A stretch of 64,000 nt of DNA from CAVWDI01 sp963793095 (lineage in GTDB: Bacteria; Chloroflexota; Anaerolineae; Anaerolineales; UBA4823), in assembly GCA_963793095.1 (NCBI GenBank), contig CAWBYY010000009.1, positions 62,001 through 126,000 of the forward strand, in the 5' to 3' direction. The notes beneath the pieces were generated by a model that made no database searches, was not told where the DNA came from, and saw only the letters and a list, made by a program, of their open reading frames with translations. This document shows, one piece after another, positions 57,286 through 64,000 of the stretch (position 1 is its first letter; every line of letters begins with the position of its first letter). The position numbers and the translations under genes were made by a program.

Positions 57286-57609
57286 ATGAAAATTCACCTG
57301 CGAGGATATCTGACATTCAAAAACCAGATCGGCGACCGCCAGATCGAACTCCCTGCCGGGGTTTCCGTCCGCCAGTTTCTGGTCCGATTAATAGAAGAGC
57401 TCGGGGACGAATCAGGATCGTTTATCCAGTTCAACCAGGAGGGAAACCTGGAGGGGAGCATGGTGGTTCTGGTGAACGGGCGGCACGCCAACCACCTGCC
57501 GGGCGGCCTGGATACCAAATTGGAAGACGGGGACCAAATCGCCATGTTCCCGCCAATCGCCGGCGGCTGTGGGGGGGATGGCTCAGGAGAGGGCTGGGCA
57601 TCCACCTGA
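57286..57609 (+). CDS. MoaD/ThiS-like ubiquitin-fold sulfur carrier with extended C-terminus
   Basis: A 107-residue protein: the first 91 residues follow the beta-grasp pattern (MKIHLRGYLTFKNQIGDRQ.., VLVNGRHANHLPGGLDTKLE, DGDQIAMFPPIAGG). In active sulfur carriers the double glycine is the last residue; here AGG is followed by about 16 more (CGGDGSGEGWAST). A TGT where a stop would normally be, or an insertion, may have created the tail. Proteolytic trimming would be needed for thiocarboxylate formation. Confidence 0.75.
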   Translation: MKIHLRGYLTFKNQIGDRQIELPAGVSVRQFLVRLIEELGDESGSFIQFNQEGNLEGSMVVLVNGRHANHLPGGLDTKLEDGDQIAMFPPIAGGCGGDGSGEGWAST

Positions 57610-57697
57610 TCCAGGTGCTCACCGGCCGGGTTGAATACACCCGCACCCCGGATGGCGCGAACCTGTTGAATCTGTTCAAGACAGCCTGTAAAGAATA
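57577..57697 (+). pseudogene. RsbW-like ATPase C-terminal fragment
   Basis: In another frame after the MoaD-like domain, GLGIHLIQVLTGRVEYTRTP and LLNLFKTACKE resemble the end of RsbW/SpoIIAB-type anti-sigma ATPases (GxGLxLIRxLMDEVxY). Only this tail is present, so it looks like what is left after a deletion joined it to the MoaD-like gene. Confidence 0.5.
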
Positions 57698-57762
57698 ACT
57701 CCAGCAAAGGTAAATATATCCATGGGGTTAAATTATTCGCAGCCCAAAATGAGGTTTGAAAG

Positions 57763-58503
57763 ATGATAAAAAGAGGATTTCGGGAACGGCTGCTCGGCGG
57801 AGAAATGCTGGTCGGAACGCTCATATCGCTTCCCTCCCCGGAGATCGCTGAGCTGCTGGCATCCTGCGGTTTCGACTGGTTGTTCATCGACCTGGAACAC
57901 GGACCGGTCTCCTACCTGGAAGCCCAGAGGATGACCATGGCAGCCGGGTCAAAAGCAAGTTGTGTCCTGCGGGTAACTGTAAACAATGAAGAAGCGATTA
58001 AGAAGGCCCTCGATCTCGGTCCGGCTGGGATCATTGTCCCCCAGCTGCGCTCAAAAGAGGACGCAGAGCTGGCGGTCCGCTGCGCAAGGTATCCGCCGGA
58101 AGGTGAGCGCAGTGTTGGGATCGCCAGGGCGCACGGTTACGGTATGGATTTCCAGGGATATGTCGAGCGCGCCAACCGCGATACCGCCCTGATCCTGCAG
58201 GTGGAACATATCATGGCGGTTGAGAATATCGATGCGATCCTGGAGGTGCCTGGGATTGATGCGCTCCTGGTAGGGCCTTATGACCTTTCCGGAAGTATGG
58301 GCATTATCGGAGAGGTTAATGACCCGGGGCTGAAAGCCGCCATCACAACCGTCCGCCAGCGCTGCCTTGAGGCCGGCATGCCGGTTGGAATCTTCTCAGC
58401 TGACCTGCAGACCGCAAAAGCCTACATGGATGAGGGCTTCCGCCTGCTGGTAATAGGAACAGACACATTCATTGCTCGGGAATACTGCTGTCAGCGTGAT
58501 TAA
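57763..58503 (+). CDS. HpcH/HpaI-family aldolase
   Basis: A 246-residue TIM-barrel class II aldolase. Motifs: FDWLFIDLEHGP near residue 38, RV.. with GPAGIIVPQLRSKEDAE, and LLVGPYDLSGSMGI. The family cleaves 4-hydroxy-2-ketoheptane-1,7-dioate or related 2-keto-3-deoxy acids to pyruvate plus an aldehyde. It stands alone; substrate unknown. It starts with ATG after AAAG. Confidence 0.87.
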   Translation: MIKRGFRERLLGGEMLVGTLISLPSPEIAELLASCGFDWLFIDLEHGPVSYLEAQRMTMAAGSKASCVLRVTVNNEEAIKKALDLGPAGIIVPQLRSKEDAELAVRCARYPPEGERSVGIARAHGYGMDFQGYVERANRDTALILQVEHIMAVENIDAILEVPGIDALLVGPYDLSGSMGIIGEVNDPGLKAAITTVRQRCLEAGMPVGIFSADLQTAKAYMDEGFRLLVIGTDTFIAREYCCQRD

Positions 58504-58573
58504 AGAACTGAAAAATTCCGCTTGATCTTGTTTGCAGTGCTGGTGGTTGCGGTCAGGTTGATTCGACGCCTGC

Positions 58574-59835
58574 TCACTTGTTGAAATCGAGGCAAACTGG
58601 CTGGTTATCGGCAGTCCACCAGGTGTAAGAACCCGGATCCTGCGTATCCCGGAAGGGGTCTTTATTTGACCAGTTCTGTTCCTGGGGATCCCAGCCCGGG
58701 TTGAATGTAAAATGCAGGTGGGGCCAATCGGTGCAGCTGTCGCCGAGCGTGCCCAGGATCTGGCCGCGCTTCAGCTCTTGTCCGTCTTCGACCAGGATTT
58801 CCTCCAGGTGCACATAACCGGTCTTATGCCCGCTGTATGGGTGCGCCAGGGTCACCATACGGCAGTTGCCATGCAGGGTGGCGTCCTCGCCGGCGAACAC
58901 CACAATTCCGGGCGCCGCCGCCCGGACCGGGGTTCCGATCACATTCCGGTTTGAATTTCCCCAATCGACAGCCTGGTGCCCGTCGGCGGTCCTTCCGCCA
59001 GAGCCGTATTCCATGGCTGTTTCGCCCCGGTAGTCGCGCACCTTACCCCGGGCCGGGTCCAGGTCATATCCGTGCGTCTCGGTGATGCGCTCCCGGTCCC
59101 GGCAGGCGAACGGGTCCGTCAGGTATCCCTGGATCAGTCCAAGTTCAAGTATAGTATCGGCTGTTACTTCAAGTTCAAAAGGGTCCTGAATCGGGCTGAC
59201 CCGCCCATCCGGTAGTCGTTGTTTCGCCACCCTGCGCCCGTTGATATAGTAGGCCGGCACATCCACATACCCGCTCGATTCCACCCGGTAGCGGAATAGG
59301 GACTCCTGCGCCTGGTCTTTATTTTCAACAAACAATTGAAGCGCTCCGCCGGGCAGATCTTCGAAGGAAAAACTCCCCTCCGGTCTGTGGGGGTGCAGAC
59401 CTTCCGCTCCGGATAGCCCAGGCAGACCCGCACAGTACCAATCCCGGGTTCGTCCCCCGCTCTGGTACCGTCAGCGTCCCTATCGAAGAATACCGTCCCC
59501 GCTAATGTGAAACCTCCGGAGCGGCCGATCATTCCCTGATTGTTATTATTTGAGTCCTGCTCAGCCTTTTTTACTGTGCTTTGAGGCTGAATCGAAGCGG
59601 TCGGGTGGTTCGCCTGGGATTTCTTTGCAGGTGCCGGCTCGTACCCAGCAGCATAGAGAGTAGTCAGGACCGGATTTCCCGGCTCCGGGGACGTTTCACT
59701 CCATACAGGGAGGACCGCTGAACACCCTGATGTTATAACAATAAGTATTCCCAGGCATAAACAAAAGCAGGATAACCGGATGATGTTATTCCGTTCAGGA
59801 TGACATTTCGCCCCAATCACACCACCTTTTTCCAA
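58574..59835 (-). CDS. Lipoprotein with SdrD-type domain and M23 peptidase domain (frameshifted)
   Basis: About 420 residues. A signal peptide with lipobox-like VITSGC and a linker are followed by an SdrD B-like domain (TLAGTVFFDRDADGTRAGDE) with calcium-binding Asp residues. After a shift near 59365 comes a LytM/M23 metallopeptidase: metal ligands His/Asp in DGHQAVDWG and His in WPHLHFTF. M23 enzymes cut peptidoglycan or other glycine-rich peptides. It overlaps the end of the nucleoid-protein gene by 19 bp. Confidence 0.82.
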
Positions 59836-60875
59836 TCCTCCGTCTCAATCACTATCCGGTAGTACGGGCCCCGCTCGGGGTCGTCGCTGATCCTTTCTTC
59901 GGAAACAACCACCGTCCAGTAATTTTCGGCGTTGACCTCCAGCCGCAGGCCGTCATCCCCCGTCATTTTAATCTTACGAGTCAGGCGCTGGGCAACCGCC
60001 GGGTCGAAGCTGAACTGGCGGTCGGGGATATTCTCGCGCAACGAGCTGTCGATCTCCTCCTTGATCGCCTTCCTTAAAGGCAGTTCCTCCACCCAGACAT
60101 CACAGTTTATACGCGGCGAGCTGACCGCCTGCAGCAGGTGGCTTTCCAAACGGGCCTCGTCCGAAGCGGACAGCGAGCTCTGCATGCGGTTGCGGGCTTC
60201 GGCAATGCTGCGCACAAATTTCTCAGTGTACCTGCGCGAATCAAACGCCTCCTGGGCGTCCAGGAAGGACTCGCTGAAAAAGCGCGCCACCGCCCGATCC
60301 TCCATGCGCGACTGACGGTCGAGCAGCAGCATATCGAAATTGGGATGGCGCGGGTCAAGCGGCTGGATCACGGCGCATTTCTGCAGTTTTTCGGTTGTAA
60401 AAGCCATCGTTTCAGGCTCGAAACTGACGTAAGTATTGCCCTGGCTGTCCTCCCGGATAACATGCCTGAAGATCTGGGCCGGGTCAATTTTCATGATCGC
60501 CAGGAAGCGGGTATAAGGGTAGTTCTCAGCCGAGAAGAGCGCCACTGCCAGGTCACCCGGGGTGATGCGCATATCGTTTTCGATAATCCGGTAAAGTCCG
60601 CCAGCCAGGCGCTGGGAACCCTCCGCCAGGGTTGCTTCCCCATTCAGGATCGCCTGGCAAAAACCGGACGGCTGTTCCGGGTTTATATTCTTAAACCGGG
60701 CAGCTTTGATCGAAGGGTCTTTGAGGGTGTTCTCGATGTGGTTTGTGAAATAGTCGACCAGCGCTTGGTTGTTTTTAAGCGGAAGGTCAACCCCGGACAG
60801 CACCAGTCCCTGCCCTTTTGGATCGAGTATGTGGATGATCAGTCCCTGGATCTGGATATTGGCAGCGTCACGCAT
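59817..60875 (-). CDS. Nucleoid-associated protein, YejK/NdpA family
   Basis: A 352-residue cytoplasmic protein: MRDAANIQIQGLIIHILDPK at the start, IENTLKDPSIKAARFKNINP and the C-terminal FSFDPAVAQRLTRKIKMTGD are typical of the 37-kDa nucleoid-associated family found next to DNA in many bacteria. Exact role unknown. Its pairing with an exported M23 lipoprotein by gene overlap is unusual. Confidence 0.82.
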   Translation of the reverse strand: MRDAANIQIQGLIIHILDPKGQGLVLSGVDLPLKNNQALVDYFTNHIENTLKDPSIKAARFKNINPEQPSGFCQAILNGEATLAEGSQRLAGGLYRIIENDMRITPGDLAVALFSAENYPYTRFLAIMKIDPAQIFRHVIREDSQGNTYVSFEPETMAFTTEKLQKCAVIQPLDPRHPNFDMLLLDRQSRMEDRAVARFFSESFLDAQEAFDSRRYTEKFVRSIAEARNRMQSSLSASDEARLESHLLQAVSSPRINCDVWVEELPLRKAIKEEIDSSLRENIPDRQFSFDPAVAQRLTRKIKMTGDDGLRLEVNAENYWTVVVSEERISDDPERGPYYRIVIETEDWKKVV

Positions 60876-61216
60876 CTCTACCTCCCGGTATAATAATAAT
60901 TCAGGGCGAATCTACTCTGATATTATAGATTAAAAGGAGTCAAACGTAAATCGGTTAAAGCAGAAAACAGCTTTCCAGAGCAATCCGGGGTTGCGGCACC
61001 AAAAAGGTGGTTTAGTGAGCCCTCATCCGGCGGAAAAGCCAGAGATCTATATTTATTAATTTGTCTGTACTATTAATATTACTGGTACCCAAAAATCCCG
61101 TTTTTATTGTATAATTTTTCCCAGAGGGAAGGAGTAAAATTCTCCCACAACGGTTTCGCTCACGCCAGTGGTCTGGCGCAAGAGCGATCCTTATTTATTC
61201 TCAAAGGAGATGAAAC
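60876..61216. other. Intergenic region upstream of small conserved protein
   Basis: No gene seen. TTGTATAATTT near 61105 contains a good TATAAT -10 element, so transcription of the next gene probably starts about 100 bases before its ATG. GGAGATG precedes the ATG at 61217. Confidence 0.5.
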
Positions 61217-61417
61217 ATGGCATACAGTTATACCAATTCAAAGGGAACCACTTATTTCCTGCACTCAACAACCCGTGTATTAAAAAGCGGCAAAGAGCAG
61301 ACCCTGTTCTTCTTCGCGAAAGAAGTAAAACCCCAGGGCGCGCTGGATGCGGTTCCAGCCGGTTACGTCGTTTCTGAAAGCAAGAACGGCCTCCCGGTGC
61401 TTAAGAAGGCGGGCTGA
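61217..61417 (+). CDS. Small conserved protein, 66 residues
   Basis: Begins MAYSYTNSKGTTYFLHSTTR and contains KSGKEQTLFFFAKEVKPQGA and GYVVSESKNGLPVLKK. The mix of beta strand and conserved basic residues looks like a real compact domain, and such 60-70 residue proteins recur in Chloroflexota genomes. It has its own strong ribosome binding site (AAAGGAGATG) and a perfect terminator. Function unknown. Confidence 0.7.
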   Translation: MAYSYTNSKGTTYFLHSTTRVLKSGKEQTLFFFAKEVKPQGALDAVPAGYVVSESKNGLPVLKKAG

Positions 61418-61501
61418 GTCCGTTCGGAAATCGGCACCATCCAACCCTCCAGCAGCGACCATGGACTGGTAACAGAACCCATGCTGTTGGGCGTAAACTG
61501 C

Positions 61502-61531
61502 GGCCCGGTTATCTAACCGGGCCTTTATTTT
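61502..61531 (+). terminator. Rho-independent terminator
   Basis: Perfect 10-bp stem GGCCCGGTTA / TAACCGGGCC, two-base loop, then TTTATTTT. Confidence 0.9.
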
Positions 61532-61790
61532 AACCCCCGCTAAAACCATAGTCGTCGTGAAAAATTACTTTCCTGCCGGGAAATTTACCCTGAATCCAAC
61601 CGTAATTGTTCCCCTGGTGGTTGACATTAACCAATTTTGGTCCGAATCTTAACCGTTTTATATCCATAGGAGCCGGATTTCCCACTAGAATTTATGTATA
61701 ATCGAGCCAGACATGCTGGGCCGGTAACCCCTGAATGTCATTTATCGATCAAATTTCGATCTAACCAGGTTATTAAAATGGAAGGCGGAT
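61532..61790. other. Intergenic region
   Basis: About 260 bases with no gene; probable promoter of the following lipoprotein. TATGTATAAT near 61692 is a possible -10 element. Confidence 0.4.
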
Positions 61791-64000
61791 ATGAGCAGCA
61801 GACATCCTACAATCAGCACCCTTATTATCTCTCTGATCGCTCTGGCGGCAGTCACAGTGCTGGGCGCCTGTGAGAGTTTCACCACACCAGCAGCCGTGGA
61901 GCCCACAGGGACCAGCCCTGCAACCCAAACACCCAAACCCACCCCTGAAACGGTCGCAAAGACCGAGCAGCCTGAAACATCCCAACCCGCTTCTATCCAG
62001 GAAGTGCAGAATACCGAATGGCTCTGGTCTGAACAGGTCCAGGCTAAACCCGCCTCCCGGACAGCGGTGGCTGATCCCGAGAACTATACACTCGTGCTCT
62101 GGAAGGATAACACCTACGACTTTATAGCCGACTGCAATTCCGGCGGGGGGGCCTACACCTCCTCCGGGAGCTTTATCACCCTCGAACCCGGCATAACCAC
62201 CCTGGCGGAATGCGAATCAAATTCGCTCTACGACCAGTACCTGGAGGCGCTGGGACAGGTCGAATCATTTGAGCTTGATGGCGAAATGCTGGTGCTTAAT
62301 TTAAAGGAAGAGGCCGGTTCGATAGTCTTTGATAACGGCGGAACGCTGAAACAGCCAGAGGACCCCGAGACCTGCGACGCAGGCATCGACCCGGTCAGCG
62401 TGGTGCTGGATCCGACCAGTTTCCCATACACCTTTGAGCCAACCTGTGTCAATGCAACCGAATATGACGACACCCAGCCGCCCGGCCCGACCGGACTGCC
62501 CGATCATATCCAGGTCAATTTTCTGCCTGATGGCGAAGAAACCTACCCCCAGGAACCCATTATTTACATCATCCCGGTCGATACATACCAGGAACTGTGG
62601 GACTCGGCCGGCGACCAGTCCGTCCCGGATGCGATCCAGGACCTTGCCGACCTGCTAGCCGAGCAGCCTGACCCGGTCCCGGCCTCATCGATACCAATCC
62701 TGCCGTTTGAAGAAGTGAGCGCCAGGCCTGAAATCCAGGTCGCTCCTGCCTATCTGGACACCCTGCAGGGATCCGGCATCCGCTTTGTCACCCGCTTCAC
62801 ATCCAATCCGGTGCCGGTCACCAATGATAACCCGCCCCTGTTCTACACATTCCAGGGTTTCAGCAGCGACAATCGCCATCTGATTTCCCTCTTTTACCCG
62901 GTCACAACTCCCTTTTTAGCGGATGAGGAAGAACTCTCCCAGGACGAGCTCGACCGGGTCAAGAACGAGTTCCCGCTCTACAAGCAGGAGAAAACCGCCG
63001 AATTGAACGGGCTTGAGAGCAGCGATTGGGAACCGGATCTGGCCAAGCTTGATGGATTGATCACCTCCCTGGAATACGGAGTGGTGCCAGAGCAGAGTGA
63101 AGCCCCGCCCTCCGATTTCGCCTACATTAACTGGCAGTGGGGCCAGCTGATCGATACCAACCCGGCAACCTTCGAGCTGATCCCTGATCCGCAGCTCTAC
63201 AACCTGGTCTTTAACACCAACGGCACCCTGAACTATACCTCCGACTGCAACACCGGCGAGGGCAATTACACCATCAGCGGCGACCTGATCGAAATTAAAC
63301 TGGGCGCCACTGCCCAGAAGGACTGCGGCACGACCTCGTTCTCGCCGCTGTTCATCGATTTGCTGGAGCAGGTCGAGCGATTCGAGCGCCAGGCAAACAG
63401 CCTGACCCTATACCTGCCGGAAAGTCCGGACCGGATGATTTTCCTGAGCGGAGGCACCCAGATTGTGGTTCCAACCCCGGCTGGAGATACCCCGCGGGCG
63501 GTCACAAAGGACGCCATCAATATCCGCAGCGGTCCCGGAACCGAGTACCTGACATACGGGGTTGTCCCCAAGGGCACGAGCTTTGAGGTGACCGGTGTGA
63601 GCGAGGATCTAGACTGGTGGGTGGTCGCGATCCCCAAGGAAATCGCCATCGACGGTATGGGCTGGGTCAGCGCCGATTTTGTGGACGCCTCCAACACCGA
63701 GAATGTGCCGGTGGAAGCGACCCCTTCCCTGAAATCGGTCGAGGTCCCCGAACCGGTCAGCAGCGCCCCGACCGCCACGTTTGCCCAGTCGATTGAAGTC
63801 TACCGCGGCCCCGGCACTGAGTATGCCAGTTACGGGGTGGTGCCGGTCGGTACCAGGGCTGAAGTGGTCGGCGTGAGCGAGGACGGCCTGTGGTGGGTTA
63901 TCGAGGTGGCTGAGTCGGTCAACCCGGATAAGCAGGCCTGGGTCGACGGGCGCTATATCCAGGTGACCAACCTGCGCGAGATCCCGGTTATCCCCACCCC
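61791..64000 (+). CDS. META/SH3b repeat lipoprotein, cut by window end
   Basis: An open frame of 736 codons that runs off the right edge. A signal peptide with lipobox VLGAC precedes a Thr/Pro/Glu-rich linker. Two META (HslJ-like) domains follow, one starting NTEWLWSEQVQ with DCNSGGGAYTSSG, the other with NWQWGQLIDT and DCNTGEGNYTISGD. Then come at least two bacterial SH3 domains (INIRSGPGTEYLTYGVVP and IEVYRGPGTEYASYGVVP). Such proteins sit on the outer surface in Chloroflexota. Ligand unknown; SH3b domains often bind cell-wall peptides. Confidence 0.8.
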   Translation, partial: MSSRHPTISTLIISLIALAAVTVLGACESFTTPAAVEPTGTSPATQTPKPTPETVAKTEQPETSQPASIQEVQNTEWLWSEQVQAKPASRTAVADPENYTLVLWKDNTYDFIADCNSGGGAYTSSGSFITLEPGITTLAECESNSLYDQYLEALGQVESFELDGEMLVLNLKEEAGSIVFDNGGTLKQPEDPETCDAGIDPVSVVLDPTSFPYTFEPTCVNATEYDDTQPPGPTGLPDHIQVNFLPDGEETYPQEPIIYIIPVDTYQELWDSAGDQSVPDAIQDLADLLAEQPDPVPASSIPILPFEEVSARPEIQVAPAYLDTLQGSGIRFVTRFTSNPVPVTNDNPPLFYTFQGFSSDNRHLISLFYPVTTPFLADEEELSQDELDRVKNEFPLYKQEKTAELNGLESSDWEPDLAKLDGLITSLEYGVVPEQSEAPPSDFAYINWQWGQLIDTNPATFELIPDPQLYNLVFNTNGTLNYTSDCNTGEGNYTISGDLIEIKLGATAQKDCGTTSFSPLFIDLLEQVERFERQANSLTLYLPESPDRMIFLSGGTQIVVPTPAGDTPRAVTKDAINIRSGPGTEYLTYGVVPKGTSFEVTGVSEDLDWWVVAIPKEIAIDGMGWVSADFVDASNTENVPVEATPSLKSVEVPEPVSSAPTATFAQSIEVYRGPGTEYASYGVVPVGTRAEVVGVSEDGLWWVIEVAESVNPDKQAWVDGRYIQVTNLREIPVIPT

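Noticed and set aside
57607..57609. TGA at the end of the MoaD-like gene as another selenocysteine codon
   Set aside because: No conserved family sequence follows in that frame; the next coding-like stretch is in a different frame and belongs to another family.

Overview
The window looks like a chromosomal segment of a bacterium of the phylum Chloroflexota, probably class Anaerolineae. This is inferred from the moderately high GC, the many lipoproteins with Thr/Pro-rich linkers, the META and SH3b repeat proteins, and the mix of clostripain-like protease, DegV pairs, GH94 phosphorylase and multihaem cytochromes. No rRNA, tRNA, CRISPR array, prophage or complete insertion sequence was seen. Around fifteen genes carry single-base frameshifts, including argG, argH and the glycine cleavage genes. 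Several lie in homopolymers and the protein stays conserved on both sides, so most are probably sequence errors. They are annotated here as single genes spanning the shift.

Layout. 0-6.9 kb: start of a response regulator, a VOC dioxygenase/esterase pair, then metal homeostasis (ferritin-like, FTR1 permease, CDF efflux) and an ECF sigma/anti-sigma pair. 7-10.4 kb: a repeat lipoprotein, a Crp/Fnr regulator, a DUF2892 protein and a methyltransferase-like membrane protein. 10.4-15 kb: clostripain-like protease, MscS channel, DHH phosphoesterase. 15.4-24.4 kb: a sulfur locus. 24.6-34.7 kb: cellobiose phosphorylase, DLH-type hydrolase, cytochrome c, two large histidine kinases, DegV, DUF423. 35-38.3 kb: gcvH-gcvPA-gcvPB. 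38.6-44.4 kb: serine hydrolase, lipoproteins, a second DegV. 44.6-51.9 kb: NhaD/ArsB-like transporter-CBS-Usp operon, PAP2 phosphatase, assorted small genes. 52-56.2 kb: a LuxR regulator, then argG and argH separated by a 98-99 bp tandem repeat. 56.2-64 kb: a secreted protein, a MoaD-like protein, an HpcH/HpaI aldolase, an M23 lipoprotein, a YejK-like nucleoid protein, a small conserved protein, and a META/SH3b lipoprotein that runs off the end.

The most striking feature is the sulfur locus. On the + strand it has tusA, a DsrE-family gene and a TauE/SafE permease. Convergent to these, on the - strand, is an operon-like run: ArsR regulator, octahaem tetrathionate-reductase-family cytochrome, a seven-haem cytochrome c fused to a membrane cytochrome b, a YeeE half-transporter, and a second YeeE half fused to a rhodanese domain. 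Two of these genes, dsrE and the YeeE-rhodanese fusion, have an in-frame TGA exactly where their families carry a conserved cysteine (V-TGA-GAC and GGF-TGA-PGT). Coding continues without a break after each TGA. In both, a hairpin whose apical loop begins with G lies 20 nt after the TGA, as expected for a bacterial SECIS element. I infer two selenoproteins in one system for sulfur-compound uptake, sulfur relay and reduction. A degenerate rhodanese fragment at 4.3-4.5 kb has a similar TGA but is more likely decayed.
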